A model generated the notes under the pieces. That model was not told the DNA's origin. It made no database searches and saw only the letters and a program-made list of their open reading frames with translations. Shown in pieces: positions 21,420 to 32,034 of a stretch of DNA of 64,000 bases (the first letter of the stretch is position 1; each line of letters opens with the position of its first letter). Origin of the DNA: Frigoribacterium sp. CG_9.8 (GTDB taxonomy: Bacteria; Actinomycetota; Actinomycetes; Actinomycetales; Microbacteriaceae); assembly GCF_015751965.1 (NCBI RefSeq), contig NZ_JADOVH010000003.1, positions 186,001-250,000 of the forward strand, given 5' to 3'. The position numbers and the translations under genes were made by a program.

Positions 21420-22400
21420 TTGGCTCTCACCGCCGACGTTAAAGACGAACTCGCGCGCATTGATGTGAGTAAGACCACAGTGCGAGCAGCGGAATTGGCC
21501 ACCATTCTTCGATTTTCCGGGGGGATCCACCTCATTTCCGGGCGTATCGCCGTCGAGTCGGAGCTCGATACTGCGCAACTCGCTCGACGTGTGCGCAGGG
21601 ATCTCGCGGAACTATATGGAGTGAAAAGCGAGATCTCGGTGATCGCCGCCTCAGGTTTGCGGCGCACAAGCCACTACCTGGTGCGAGTTCTCGACGGTGG
21701 AGAGACCCTGGCACGCCAAACCGGATTACTGGACGCCCGTCGCCGGCCGATCCGCGGACTCCCGAACAAACTCACTACCGGTAGCCGTGAAGAACTCGCT
21801 GCCGTGTGGCGCGGTGCTTTTCTGGCCCACGGTACGCTCACCGATCCCGGACGTTCGGCGGCACTCGAAATCACCTGCCCGGGCAACGAGTCAGCCATGG
21901 CGCTCGTCGGCGCTGCTGGTCGCCTCACAATTGCTGCGAAGGCGCGCGAGGTGCGTGGTGTTCACCGTGTCGTCATCCGCGATGGTGAGGCGATCAGCGC
22001 GATGCTTGTGCACATGGGCGCTCATACGACTGTGCTGAATTGGGAAGAACTGCGGCAGCGGCGGGAGGTGCGCGCCACGGCCAATCGTCTGGTGAACTTC
22101 GACGACGCGAACTTGCGTCGATCCGCTCAGGCTGCGGTTGCTGCGTGCGCGAGAGTCGATCGAGCGTTGGAGATCCTCGACGGGGATGTACCGGCTCATT
22201 TGCAGTACGCCGGCGATCTGCGCCTGCGCTTCCGGGACTCAAGCCTCGACGAGCTCGGTCATCATGCGGAACCGCCGATGACAAAGGACGCGGTGGCCGG
22301 TCGCATCCGCCGCCTTCTCGCGATGGCCGATAAACGTGCCGTTGATCTCGGCATCCCGGGCACCGACGCGAATCTACCTCCGGACTACGACGACGCCTGA
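21420..22400 (+). CDS. whiA: DNA-binding protein WhiA
   Basis: A 326-residue WhiA, a homing-endonuclease-derived regulator that works with WhiB in actinobacterial sporulation and division. The N-terminal LAGLIDADG-like region spans about residues 1-200 ([10 protein letters not shown]-type segment near 37, [19 protein letters not shown] near 135) and a C-terminal helix-turn-helix domain ends in [16 protein letters not shown]. The start is TTG at 21420 with AAGGAA eight bases upstream. Non-sporulating relatives keep the gene, probably for division or metabolism. Confidence 0.95.
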   Translation: MALTADVKDELARIDVSKTTVRAAELATILRFSGGIHLISGRIAVESELDTAQLARRVRRDLAELYGVKSEISVIAASGLRRTSHYLVRVLDGGETLARQTGLLDARRRPIRGLPNKLTTGSREELAAVWRGAFLAHGTLTDPGRSAALEITCPGNESAMALVGAAGRLTIAAKAREVRGVHRVVIRDGEAISAMLVHMGAHTTVLNWEELRQRREVRATANRLVNFDDANLRRSAQAAVAACARVDRALEILDGDVPAHLQYAGDLRLRFRDSSLDELGHHAEPPMTKDAVAGRIRRLLAMADKRAVDLGIPGTDANLPPDYDDA

Positions 22401-22421
22401 GAGTGCCCCAGCCGTGCCGAG

Positions 22422-22427
22422 TAGACT
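22422..22427 (+). promoter_or_regulatory. probable sodA promoter -10 box TAGACT
   Basis: TAGACT lies 22 bp after the whiA stop and gives sodA a leader of about 60 bases with a good AAGGAG ribosome-binding site. Confidence 0.45.
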
Positions 22428-22494
22428 GGGAACAGGCTCGAAGCGTCGCACGAATGCCACGTCAGCGGGTCAAAAAATCTAAGGAGATCGCACT

Positions 22495-23121
22495 ATGGCC
22501 GATTACACTCTGCCCGAACTGGGATACGACTACGGAGCACTCGCTCCGAGCATCAGCGGTACGATCATGGAACTTCACCACTCCAAGCATCATCAGGCGT
22601 ATGTGACCGGGGCCAATGCGGCCGTCGCGGCTCTCGCAGCAGCTCGAGACTCTGGTGACTTGGCCAACGTCAACAAGCTCGAAAAGGATCTTGCCTTCAA
22701 CCTCGGCGGACATGTCAACCACTCCATTTTCTGGACTAACCTGTCAGCGGATGGCGGCGACAAGCCCGTCGGCGAACTCGCATCGGCAATTGACGATAAT
22801 TTCGGATCGTTCGACAAGTTCACTGCGCACTTCACCGCAGCAGCGCTCGGTGTACAGGGCTCCGGTTGGGCGGCGCTGGTCTGGGACTCAATCGGTGAGA
22901 AACTGCTTATCAGCCAGTTCTTCGACCAGCAGTCAAACTTTGCCGCAGGTACCGTCCCGGTGCTGATGCTCGACGTCTGGGAGCACGCGTATTACCTGGA
23001 CTACAAGAACGTGCGCGCGGACTACGTCAAGGCATTCTGGAACATCGCCAACTGGGCGAATGTCCAAGAGCGTTTTAGCGTCGCTCGCGAAAAGACGAAC
23101 GGCCTGCTGGTACTGTCGTAG
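22495..23121 (+). CDS. sodA: superoxide dismutase, Mn/Fe family
   Basis: A 208-residue cytoplasmic superoxide dismutase that converts superoxide to peroxide and oxygen. Metal ligands are visible in [13 protein letters not shown] (first His), [10 protein letters not shown] (second His) and [13 protein letters not shown] (Asp and last His). A glutamine in the FFDQQSNF region favours manganese over iron, but cambialistic use cannot be excluded. AAGGAGA precedes the ATG by about 6 bases. It lies between whiA and gap with its own promoter candidate and a hairpin terminator behind it. Confidence 0.96.
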   Translation: MADYTLPELGYDYGALAPSISGTIMELHHSKHHQAYVTGANAAVAALAAARDSGDLANVNKLEKDLAFNLGGHVNHSIFWTNLSADGGDKPVGELASAIDDNFGSFDKFTAHFTAAALGVQGSGWAALVWDSIGEKLLISQFFDQQSNFAAGTVPVLMLDVWEHAYYLDYKNVRADYVKAFWNIANWANVQERFSVAREKTNGLLVLS

Positions 23122-23140
23122 CGACTCAGCTCGACCGAAC

Positions 23141-23183
23141 GTCAGGGCGGTGCCGCCGGGTTCGTCCCGGCCGCACCCCTGAC
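23141..23183 (+). terminator. hairpin terminator after sodA
   Basis: A long GC-rich inverted repeat with a TTCG loop and two small bulges (GTCAGGG...CCCTGAC as outer arms) begins 19 bp after the sodA stop. There is no clear T tract, so termination is inferred from position and stability. Confidence 0.6.
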
Positions 23184-23213
23184 CTCATCCGTACTGCAGC
23201 ACACCCCCAATAA

Positions 23214-24257
<1,044 letters not shown>

Positions 24258-24266
24258 GGCAGCCGG

Positions 24267-25487
24267 ATGACGCTCCGCACGATCGACACTCTCGGTTCGC
24301 TTGCGGGCAGGACGGTCATCGTCCGCTGTGACCTGAACGTGCCCCTGAAGGGCGACCAGATCACGGACGATGGCCGTATCCGCGCCTCGCTTCCGACGCT
24401 CAACCGGCTCATTCACGCCGGGGCGCGGGTGGTCGTGGTGTCGCATCTCGGGCGCCCCGACGGCGCCCGGGACGCGAATTACAGCCTCGTCCCGGTGGCC
24501 CAACGGCTCAGTGAGCTTCTCGGTAAGAACGTGACCTTCGCGGTAGACACCGTCGGGCCCTCGGCAGTCGAGGCCGTGACCGACCTGCGCGACGGAGATG
24601 TCGTCGTGCTCGAGAATCTCCGCTTCAACCCGGGTGAGACCGCGAAGAATGCGGATGAGCGCCGTGAGTTCGCGAGCAAGCTCGCCGCTTTCGGCGATGC
24701 GTTCGTGTCCGACGGATTCGGCGTCGTCCATCGCAAGCAGGCGAGCGTCTACGAACTCGCCGAGCTCCTGCCGAGTGCCGCCGGAACCCTGATCGCGACC
24801 GAACTCGAGGTTCTCGACCGCCTCACCGAATCTCCGACGAGGCCCTACTCCGTGGTCCTCGGCGGCTCGAAGGTCTCGGACAAGCTCGGCGTGATCGCGC
24901 ACCTGCTCCCACGGGTCGATTCACTGCTCATCGGCGGCGGTATGCTCTTCACCTTCCTGGCGGCCCAGGGCCACACGGTCGGCGCGAGCCTGCTCGAGAT
25001 CGACCAGCTGGATGTCGTGCGGGGCTACCTGGCGAAGGCAAAAGAGCTCGGAGTGGCTATCGTGCTCCCGACCGATGTCGTGGTGGCCTCGAAGTTCGGC
25101 GCCGACGCGGAGCACCAGGTGCGGTCCGCCGAGGACATCGAAGGCTCTCCCTGGGGTAGATCCGGTCTCGGACTGGACATCGGACCGGAGACGGCTGACC
25201 GCTTCGCGGAGATCATCCGTGGCTCGAAAACCGTGTTCTGGAACGGTCCGATGGGTGTCTTCGAGCTCGCGCCCTTCGCCGCGGGCACCAAAACCGTCGC
25301 GCAGTCGTTGACCGAGGTCGCCGGCCTCTCGGTGGTCGGCGGAGGGGACTCCGCCGCCGCGGTGCGGGCACTCGGGTTCACCGATGACCAGTTCGGCCAC
25401 ATCTCCACCGGCGGTGGCGCGAGTCTCGAATTCCTGGAGGGCAAGAGCCTTCCGGGCCTTGAAGTACTGGGATGGACAGCAGCATGA
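24267..25487 (+). CDS. pgk: phosphoglycerate kinase
   Basis: A 406-residue phosphoglycerate kinase, the ATP-forming step of lower glycolysis. Visible motifs are VIVRCDLNVPL near residue 18, SHLGRPDG near residue 58, LENLRFNPGE near residue 112, and the C-terminal nucleotide-binding GGGDSAAAV and STGGGASLEFLEGK. The ATG lies 9 bp after the gap stop. Its stop overlaps the tpiA start (ATGA). Length is normal. Confidence 0.98.
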   Translation: MTLRTIDTLGSLAGRTVIVRCDLNVPLKGDQITDDGRIRASLPTLNRLIHAGARVVVVSHLGRPDGARDANYSLVPVAQRLSELLGKNVTFAVDTVGPSAVEAVTDLRDGDVVVLENLRFNPGETAKNADERREFASKLAAFGDAFVSDGFGVVHRKQASVYELAELLPSAAGTLIATELEVLDRLTESPTRPYSVVLGGSKVSDKLGVIAHLLPRVDSLLIGGGMLFTFLAAQGHTVGASLLEIDQLDVVRGYLAKAKELGVAIVLPTDVVVASKFGADAEHQVRSAEDIEGSPWGRSGLGLDIGPETADRFAEIIRGSKTVFWNGPMGVFELAPFAAGTKTVAQSLTEVAGLSVVGGGDSAAAVRALGFTDDQFGHISTGGGASLEFLEGKSLPGLEVLGWTAA

Positions 25488-26269
25488 CCACACGTACCCC
25501 GTTCATCGCCGGCAACTGGAAGATGAACCTCGACCACTTGCAGTCCATCGCCTTCGTGCAAAAGCTTGCCTGGAGCCTCAAGGATGCCCGGCTCGACTTT
25601 GGCACAGTGGAGGTGGCGATCTTTCCGCCGTTCACCGATCTGCGCTCGGTTCAGACCTTGATTTCAGCAGACAAGCTTTCGGTGAAATTCGGTGCGCAGG
25701 ATGTCTCGGCCCATGTCTCCGGCGCGTATACGGGGGAGATCTCCGGCGCGTTCCTGGCAGCACTCGATTGCAAGTACGTGATCGTCGGACACTCAGAGCG
25801 CCGAACGCTTCACAACGAAACCGATGAGATCGTGGCGGCAAAGGTCGCAGCGGCGATCACGCACGGGCTGGTGCCGGTGCTCTGCGTTGGCGAGACCGCT
25901 GCCGACCTCGAACAGCACGGTCCGAGTGCGGTTCCCGTTGCGCAGCTGCGCGCGGCGCTTGCCTCTGTCACACCCGGGGCAAATATCATCGTCGCCTACG
26001 AGCCGGTCTGGGCGATCGGCTCTGGCCAGGCGGCCACCCCCGCGCAGGCTGAGCAGGTCGCGGGCCAGTTGCGAGTCACTCTCGCCGAGATGATCGGCGA
26101 TGATGCTGCATCCGCTACCAGAATCCTGTACGGCGGCTCGGTGAAGGCGTCGAACATTGCGAGCTTCATGCGCGAATCCAATGTCGACGGCGCGCTGGTC
26201 GGCGGAGCAAGCCTGGACCTCGCGGAGTTCTCCAGCATCGCGCAATTCCAAAAACACGTCGGCACCTGA
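25484..26269 (+). CDS. tpiA: triosephosphate isomerase
   Basis: A 261-residue triosephosphate isomerase. Catalytic residues are visible as the lysine in AGNWKMN, the histidine in GHSERR and the glutamate in AYEPVWAIGSG, followed by the phosphate-binding GGSVKASN and GALVGGASL loops. The open frame starts four codons earlier, but ATG 25484 overlaps the pgk stop in an ATGA junction and begins with the expected TRTPFIAGNWK. Confidence 0.98.
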   Translation: MTTRTPFIAGNWKMNLDHLQSIAFVQKLAWSLKDARLDFGTVEVAIFPPFTDLRSVQTLISADKLSVKFGAQDVSAHVSGAYTGEISGAFLAALDCKYVIVGHSERRTLHNETDEIVAAKVAAAITHGLVPVLCVGETAADLEQHGPSAVPVAQLRAALASVTPGANIIVAYEPVWAIGSGQAATPAQAEQVAGQLRVTLAEMIGDDAASATRILYGGSVKASNIASFMRESNVDGALVGGASLDLAEFSSIAQFQKHVGT

Positions 26270-26289
26270 GTCCGTCCCTACCCGGCGGT

Positions 26290-26319
26290 TTCACAGGGAA
26301 CCACAACGCAAGTTATACT
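26290..26319 (+). promoter_or_regulatory. probable secG promoter
   Basis: TTCACA at 26290-26295 and TATACT at 26314-26319 with an 18-bp spacer. TATACT is the best -10 match in this neighbourhood. It would give secG and rbpA their own transcript independent of the gap operon. Confidence 0.5.
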
Positions 26320-26366
26320 TAGCCGCGCCCGATAGAGAATGTCGTCGCGCCCCAGAAAGGCTGTTC

Positions 26367-26618
26367 GTGGAAATTCTTCAGGTTGTCCTGCAGGTCGTGC
26401 TCGGTATCACGAGCCTCCTGCTGACCCTCCTCATCCTGCTGCATCGCGGTCGCGGCGGCGGATTGTCCGACATGTTCGGCGGGGGAGTGACGAGTAATCT
26501 CGGAGCATCCGGGGTTGCCGAACGCAACCTCAACCGCATCACGCTCATTCTCGCGTTGATCTGGGTGTCATCGATCATCGTGCTCGGTCTGATCACCAAG
26601 TTCGACGTAACCGGCTAG
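26367..26618 (+). CDS. secG: preprotein translocase subunit SecG
   Basis: An 83-residue SecG, the small stimulatory subunit of the SecYEG channel. It has two membrane segments (about residues 2-21 and 54-74) joined by the conserved glycine-rich loop HRGRGGGLSDMFGGG. The frame is open far upstream into tpiA, but GTG 26367 has AGAAAGG seven bases before it and gives the normal SecG N-terminus VEILQVVLQVV. rbpA follows after 11 bp. Confidence 0.95.
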   Translation: MEILQVVLQVVLGITSLLLTLLILLHRGRGGGLSDMFGGGVTSNLGASGVAERNLNRITLILALIWVSSIIVLGLITKFDVTG

Positions 26619-26629
26619 GAGACGTACCC

Positions 26630-26995
26630 ATGGCTTCAGGTGGCAGTGCTATTCGTGGTTCCCGCGTGGGAGCCGGCCCGATGGGCGAACAGGACCGTGG
26701 ATTCCACGCCGAGCGCGTGCAGGTCTTTTACTGGTGCGCCAGGGGCCATGAGCAGAGCCCGCACTTCTTAGCCACGATCGATCCTGATGACATTCCCGAG
26801 ATTCTTGACTGCCCGAACTGCGGCCATCCCGCCGGCCGCGACAAAGAAAATCCTCCGTCCGTCGTGAAGGTCGAGCCGTACAAGACCCATCTCGCCTACG
26901 TTAAAGAGCGGCGTACCGAAGAAGAAGCGGCGACGCTGCTCGACGAAGCGCTGGATCAGTTGCGTGCGCGCCGCGGTCGCCTGACTCCGCAATAG
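26630..26995 (+). CDS. rbpA: RNA polymerase-binding protein RbpA
   Basis: A 121-residue RbpA, an actinobacteria-specific factor that binds RNA polymerase with the primary sigma factor and helps open promoters. The N-terminal tail contains the basic segment RGSRVG, a core domain has two paired cysteines (WCARGH and CPNCGHPAGRD), and the C-terminal acidic helix (RRTEEEAATLLDEAL) contacts sigma. AGGAG precedes the ATG by about 8 bases. It is a strong marker that the host is an actinobacterium. Confidence 0.97.
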   Translation: MASGGSAIRGSRVGAGPMGEQDRGFHAERVQVFYWCARGHEQSPHFLATIDPDDIPEILDCPNCGHPAGRDKENPPSVVKVEPYKTHLAYVKERRTEEEAATLLDEALDQLRARRGRLTPQ

Positions 26996-27058
26996 CGCAT
27001 TCACCCGGCGCGCCCGGTCACGCTCCCGACACGTGTGTCCCGTGTTGTGTGGCTGTGG

Positions 27059-27080
27059 GTGCAGCGCCTGCTGGCTGCAC
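27059..27080. terminator. weak hairpin between convergent rbpA and pgl
   Basis: GTGCAGC and GCTGCAC form a 7-bp stem with an 8-base loop in the 93-bp gap between the two convergent stops. There is no T tract, so this is a weak candidate. Confidence 0.35.
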
Positions 27081-27088
27081 GCCTGGCG

Positions 27089-27859
27089 TCAGTACTCCGT
27101 GGCGATGAGGTCGTGCGGAACTTCGGCAGCAGCCTCTTTATCGACGAAGAACACCGTGCGTAACCGGCCCTCAACACCCGCCACCGGAACCTCCCAAGTG
27201 CTCGCGCCGGCGAGGGCGAGCCCGAGGGCCGACGCCTTGTCCGGGCCGGAAAGTGCCAGCCAGACGCGGTCCGCGCTGTTGATCGTCGACAGGGTGAGGC
27301 TGAGCCGCTCGGGCGGGGGCTTGGGGGAGTTGCGTACGGCAATCACCGTGCCATCGGTCACCCGGATGCCAGGCGCATCCGGGAACAGAGACGCGACGTG
27401 TCCGTCCGGGCCGACCCCGAGAAAAAGGATGTCGAAACGCGGTGCGTCCAGCCCGTCGCCCGCAGCATCCGCAAGTTGCGAGGCGTAATCCACAACTGCG
27501 TCATCAAGGCTCATTCCGGAATCCGACGCGGCGCACCAGTGAATGTTCCCGGCACGGAGCTCAACATGATCGAGTAGCGCGGCGCGCGCCTGGGTATCGT
27601 TGCGCTCGGCGTCACCGCGTGGCAGCCACCGCTCGTCACTCCACCACAGCACCACACGAGACCAGTCGATGCTGTCCCGCGCGGGAGAGTCGTTGATCGC
27701 CTCGAGAACCGCACTTCCGGCAGTGCCACCGGTCAGGGCGATGTTCACGCGCGGCTGTTGGTCAAGCAGGTCCACCATCTTCGTGATGAAGCGGGCAGCA
27801 ACCGAACCCGCAAGAGCCTTCTTATCAGCGTGAACGAGCACTCGCCGCGCAGTGCTCAT
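27089..27859 (-). CDS. pgl: 6-phosphogluconolactonase
   Basis: A 256-residue member of the DevB/SOL family that hydrolyses 6-phosphogluconolactone in the oxidative pentose phosphate pathway. Family motifs include LTGGTAGSAVL near residue 42, VVLWWSDERWLPRGD near residue 69, and ILFLGVGPDGHVASLFP near residue 145. It is the last gene of the minus-strand tkt-tal-pgi-zwf-opcA-pgl operon, and its start overlaps the opcA stop by 4 bp. Confidence 0.96.
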   Translation of the reverse strand: MSTARRVLVHADKKALAGSVAARFITKMVDLLDQQPRVNIALTGGTAGSAVLEAINDSPARDSIDWSRVVLWWSDERWLPRGDAERNDTQARAALLDHVELRAGNIHWCAASDSGMSLDDAVVDYASQLADAAGDGLDAPRFDILFLGVGPDGHVASLFPDAPGIRVTDGTVIAVRNSPKPPPERLSLTLSTINSADRVWLALSGPDKASALGLALAGASTWEVPVAGVEGRLRTVFFVDKEAAAEVPHDLIATEY

Positions 27860-28830
27860 GGCACGGGTACCGTGATGGATCCGGTCACCGTCGGCGCATC
27901 CAGCTCGGCGAGCCCGTGCTGGATCACCTCGCCGAAGAGATCGTCAGGATCGAGGCGACGCAGTTCCTCGGCCAGGCAGTCGCGCAGGTTGCGCCGGATG
28001 AGCGAGATGTCGTGCACCGGCTGGTTGGGCTGCACGAGAGTCACCGTGTTGGTGTTCGTGCGTTCGAGCTCGATCACTCCGGATGCCCGGTGCAGCCGGA
28101 CCCCCTGAATCCCACTCGATCCGTGTGCGGGCGTGACAAGCTCGTGACGGGCCGGCACCTTGAGTTGCATCTGTAACCACGCGGCGAGCAGTCCGGTCGA
28201 GGGTGAATCCGGCGCCCCATGCACCTCGACGGCTGTGATGGTTTCGTAGGGTGGCTGATCGAGCACTGCGGCAAGCTGTGCCCGCCACAGCGTGAGACGC
28301 GTCCAGGAGAAGTCGGTATCTCCCGGGCTGTAGGTTCGTGAGAGATGATTCAGAAATCCACGCGGGTCACTCTGCGCCGCAGCATCGGTGATCCGGCGCT
28401 GGGCGATCCGACCAAGCGGGGATATTGAGACGACCTCCGGGGCGTCTCCCGGCCACCACGCGACAACCGGCGCGTCGGGCAGCAGCAGTCCGGTGACGAG
28501 CCCGTCTTCGTCCGAGGCGGTATCGCCATACGCCTTGAGCACGATGACCTCGCTTGCGCCGGCATCACCGCCGACCCGAATCTGCGCATCGAGCCGCGCC
28601 GTGTCCGCCTCGTGATGGCCGTCGAGGCTGGTCGAGATCACGATCACGCGCATTGGATGCTCGCGCGAGGCGTCATTCGCAGCCTCGATGGCCTCCTCCT
28701 CATGACCGAGGTTGGTTGAGATGACGAGGGTAAGCACGCGCCCAAGCGCTACTGCCCCACCCTCTTCGCGGATTTTGACGAGAGTCTTCGAGATCTGGCT
28801 CGTGGTGGTGTTGGGAAGATCGACGATCAT
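27856..28830 (-). CDS. opcA: glucose-6-phosphate dehydrogenase assembly protein OpcA
   Basis: A 324-residue OpcA, a redox-responsive partner that activates glucose-6-phosphate dehydrogenase in actinobacteria and cyanobacteria. The N-terminus MIVDLPNTTTSQI, the internal VVAWWPGDAP segment and a C-terminal domain ending before EELRRLDPDD are typical. The frame extends 14 codons upstream into zwf, but ATG 28830 has GGAG about 7 bases before it. Its place directly behind zwf supports the role. Confidence 0.93.
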   Translation of the reverse strand: MIVDLPNTTTSQISKTLVKIREEGGAVALGRVLTLVISTNLGHEEEAIEAANDASREHPMRVIVISTSLDGHHEADTARLDAQIRVGGDAGASEVIVLKAYGDTASDEDGLVTGLLLPDAPVVAWWPGDAPEVVSISPLGRIAQRRITDAAAQSDPRGFLNHLSRTYSPGDTDFSWTRLTLWRAQLAAVLDQPPYETITAVEVHGAPDSPSTGLLAAWLQMQLKVPARHELVTPAHGSSGIQGVRLHRASGVIELERTNTNTVTLVQPNQPVHDISLIRRNLRDCLAEELRRLDPDDLFGEVIQHGLAELDAPTVTGSITVPVP

Positions 28831-28852
28831 GAATGGCTCCAGGCTGTGATGG

Positions 28853-30394
28853 TCACGGACGCCGCCAGACACGGCCGTCGCGGGCGAGCAGATCGTCGGC
28901 GGACTGCGGACCCCAGGTGCCCGGCGGGTATTGCTCCGGTTGCCCCTGGGTGGCCCAGTATGCTTCGATCGGGTCGAGGATTTGCCAGCTCAGCTCCACC
29001 TCCTGGTGACGGGGAAACAGCGGCGGGTCACCAAGAAGTACATCGAGGATCAGCCGCTCATAGGCCTCGGGGCTCGCTTCTGTAAAGGCGTGGCCGTAGC
29101 CGAAGTCCATTGTGACGTCACGCACCTGCACTCCGGCACCCGGCACTTTCGATCCGAAGCGAATCGTGACTCCCTCATCCGGCTGTACGCGGATGACAAG
29201 TGCGTTCTGGCCGAGTGCAGAGGTCTGGCTTTCCGCAAACAGGGATTGCGGAGCCCGTTTGAACACCACAGCGATCTCGGTGACCCGACGCCCGAGGCGC
29301 TTGCCCGCGCGCAGGTAGAACGGCACTCCCGCCCAGCGGCGAGTGCCGATATCCAGCCTGATCGCAGCGAACGTCTCGGTGAGCGACTCGGTATTCATGC
29401 CATCCTCTTCGAGGAACCCGACAACCTTCTCTCCACCCTGCCAGCCACTCGCATACTGGCCGCGGGCGGTCGAGTGGGACAGATCCTTCGGCAGCGTGAC
29501 TGCCGAAAGCACCTTTTCTTTCTCGGCTCGCAGATCTTTCGCCTCGAACGACACCGGCTCTTCCATCGCAGTGAGAGCGAACAGCTGCAAGAGATGATTC
29601 TGGATGACATCGCGGGCAGCACCGATCCCGTCGTAGTATCCGGCTCGTCCGCCGACGCCGATGTCTTCGGCCATCGTGATTTGCACGTGATCGACGTAAT
29701 TGGCGTTCCAGATGGGCTCGTACAGCTGATTGGCGAAGCGCAAGGCCAGGATGTTTTGCACCGTCTCCTTGCCAAGATAGTGGTCGATGCGGAACACGGA
29801 GTCCGGGGGGAACACCGACTCGACGACGTCGTTGAGCTCGCGGGCGGTCGTGAGGTCGCTGCCGAATGGCTTCTCGATCACGACACGGCGCCACGCGCCT
29901 TCCACTTCGTCCGCAAGCCCGGAGCGGCGGAGTTGTTCTGTCACCTGGGGGAACGACTTCGGGGGGATCGAGAGGTAGAACGCATGGTTGCCCATTGTTC
30001 CGCGCGTCCTGTCGAGCTCATCGAGCGTCTCTTTGAGCTCGGTGAATGCCGCGTCATCGTCGAACTCTCCCTGGATGAAGCGGATGCCTTCGGCGAGTTG
30101 CTTCCAGACGTTCTCGTCGAACGGTGTGCGGGCATACTGCTCAACGGCGTCATGGACCTCCCGCGCGAAGTCCTGGTCGGCCCAGTCCCGGCGGGCGAAC
30201 CCGACGAGTGCGAACCCCGGGGGGAGCAGGCCGCGGTTAGCCAGATCGTAGACTGCCGGCATCAGTTTCTTCCGGGCGAGGTCGCCGGTAACGCCGAAGA
30301 TGATCAGGGCACTTGGCCCGGCGATTCTGTTCAGACGGCGGTCAGAGGGCAACCTCAGCGGGTTGAACTCCGGCGTAATTTCCACCGGGGACAT
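28853..30394 (-). CDS. zwf: glucose-6-phosphate 1-dehydrogenase
   Basis: A 513-residue enzyme that starts the oxidative pentose phosphate pathway and makes NADPH. The nucleotide-binding motif GVTGDLARKKL is near residue 35 and the substrate-site signature RIDHYLGKE, with its catalytic histidine, is near residue 200. AGGAG precedes the ATG by 5 bases. It sits between pgi and opcA on the minus strand. Confidence 0.98.
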   Translation of the reverse strand: MSPVEITPEFNPLRLPSDRRLNRIAGPSALIIFGVTGDLARKKLMPAVYDLANRGLLPPGFALVGFARRDWADQDFAREVHDAVEQYARTPFDENVWKQLAEGIRFIQGEFDDDAAFTELKETLDELDRTRGTMGNHAFYLSIPPKSFPQVTEQLRRSGLADEVEGAWRRVVIEKPFGSDLTTARELNDVVESVFPPDSVFRIDHYLGKETVQNILALRFANQLYEPIWNANYVDHVQITMAEDIGVGGRAGYYDGIGAARDVIQNHLLQLFALTAMEEPVSFEAKDLRAEKEKVLSAVTLPKDLSHSTARGQYASGWQGGEKVVGFLEEDGMNTESLTETFAAIRLDIGTRRWAGVPFYLRAGKRLGRRVTEIAVVFKRAPQSLFAESQTSALGQNALVIRVQPDEGVTIRFGSKVPGAGVQVRDVTMDFGYGHAFTEASPEAYERLILDVLLGDPPLFPRHQEVELSWQILDPIEAYWATQGQPEQYPPGTWGPQSADDLLARDGRVWRRP

Positions 30395-30435
30395 GCGGCT
30401 CCTAGCGAGTGGTTAAGGGTTGGGCGAGGCGCGGA

Positions 30436-32034
30436 TCAGGCGATGGCGCTGAACAGCGCTGCGAGATCCTGTGCAGGGTCGGTAAGGGTGAGTGTCAACA
30501 CCGGGCGACCGTGGTCGGCGAGCACGCTCGCGTCACCTGCCGCCTGTGCCTGTATGAGATAACCATAGGAAAACGGGCTGTCCGGGATCTCGAGGTCAGT
30601 CGCGGCCGTCGCCGTGATCTGCAGGAAAACGCCGGTCGCGGGTCCGCCCTTGTGATACTGGCCGGTCGAGTGGAGAAAACGAGGTCCCCAGCCGAAGGTC
30701 ACTGGCCGACCGGTCTTCTCGGCGAGAAGGTCACGCAGCTTCGAGAGCTCACGGTTCGCGTGACGGTCGACGTAGGCCTGCACAGCCAGATAGTTATCGG
30801 GTCCGATGTGCACCAGAAGCGCGTCGATCGCAGCGGACACGGACTGTGCATCACCGAGAAGCCCGGCTGATCCGCGAACCTCAATACCGCCCTCGGTAAA
30901 CACCGGGGCAACGGGCTCGGGACGCTTCTCGAGCAGAGCGCGAGTCGCGATCTTGGCCGACTCGACATCAGGCTGGTCGAACGGATCGATGCCGAGCAGT
31001 CGGCCTGCAACCGCGACGGCGAACTCCCACACCAGCATTTGCGCACCGAGCGTGCCACTGATCTCGATTTCGCCCGGGAGCACCTCCTGGGTTGCGCGAG
31101 CACTCTCGACCAGGCGCACGATCTGCATGTCGGGGAGGTCCTCGGTGAGCTCGGGGGAGTGCAGGTCAAGCACCACCGGCAGCAGGCCTCTGCCGTTCTT
31201 CCCGGTGGATTCGGCGATGAGCTGCTCCACCCAGTCACCGAAACCGACGATGTACGAGCCATCCGCGACAATTCCGACCTTGTCTTTCAGCGGAACAGTG
31301 CCGGCAATCGCTGCTCCGAGGATGAGGCCGGGATTGGACGCCTGGTCCACCATCAGTTGGCCGGTAACGGCGGATGCTTCGGCAAGCAGAGCACCGATAT
31401 CGACGCCGGCCAGCCCCGACGGTACGAGACCGAAGGCGGTGAGGGCGGAATAGCGTCCGCCCACGTTGGGGTCGGCGTTGAAGACGCGGTACCCGGCGGC
31501 GCGAGCGGAAAGATCAAGTGGGGAGTCGGGATCGGTCACCACGACGATGCGCTCGGCCGGATCGATCCCGATGCCGTGGAAGGCCTCCTCGTAGGATTTA
31601 CGCTGGCTCGCGGTCTCAAGTGTCGAGCCCGACTTCGAGGAGATGACAATCGCCGTCGTCTCGAGTCGATCGGCAAGGGCGGCGAGGATCTGGCCGGGAT
31701 CCGTCGAGTCGAGAATGGTGAGTTCAACCCCGGCGGTGCGTGTGATGACCTCGGGGGCGAGTGACGAGCCACCCATGCCACCGAGGACGATGTGATTGAC
31801 ACCGGAGGCGTGCAGCCGGTCACGCAACGCGATGATGTCATCGATCAATGGCTCGGAGGTCACGACCGCTTCGATCCAGCCGAGACGCTGCGCTGCCCCG
31901 GCCTCAGCATCCGGTCCCCAGAGGGAGGGATCCTGGGTTGCGATTCGGGACGCGACGAGATCGCTGACCAGTTGCGGCACGATGCGGTCGACGGCTTCGG
32001 CTGCGGCACCACTCACGGTGATATCAAAACTCAC
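30436..32034 (-). CDS. pgi: glucose-6-phosphate isomerase
   Basis: A 532-residue phosphoglucose isomerase of the actinobacterial form often encoded between tal and zwf. SIS-type sugar-binding features are seen in [12 protein letters not shown] near residue 85, [11 protein letters not shown] near residue 132, and a downstream [11 protein letters not shown] block. The GTG start overlaps the tal stop in a GTGA junction. Its presence in the operon links glucose-6-phosphate to both branches. Confidence 0.95.
   Translation of the reverse strand: MSFDITVSGAAAEAVDRIVPQLVSDLVASRIATQDPSLWGPDAEAGAAQRLGWIEAVVTSEPLIDDIIALRDRLHASGVNHIVLGGMGGSSLAPEVITRTAGVELTILDSTDPGQILAALADRLETTAIVISSKSGSTLETASQRKSYEEAFHGIGIDPAERIVVVTDPDSPLDLSARAAGYRVFNADPNVGGRYSALTAFGLVPSGLAGVDIGALLAEASAVTGQLMVDQASNPGLILGAAIAGTVPLKDKVGIVADGSYIVGFGDWVEQLIAESTGKNGRGLLPVVLDLHSPELTEDLPDMQIVRLVESARATQEVLPGEIEISGTLGAQMLVWEFAVAVAGRLLGIDPFDQPDVESAKIATRALLEKRPEPVAPVFTEGGIEVRGSAGLLGDAQSVSAAIDALLVHIGPDNYLAVQAYVDRHANRELSKLRDLLAEKTGRPVTFGWGPRFLHSTGQYHKGGPATGVFLQITATAATDLEIPDSPFSYGYLIQAQAAGDASVLADHGRPVLTLTLTDPAQDLAALFSAIA

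Noticed and set aside
28931-30562. 543-codon open frame antisense to zwf
   Set aside because: Its composition is that of a reverse-complement frame and zwf is certain; similar shadows lie over uvrA (16446-17840), uvrB (13202-14221), rpsA/coaE (5598-6941) and serB/glgC (51889-53445).
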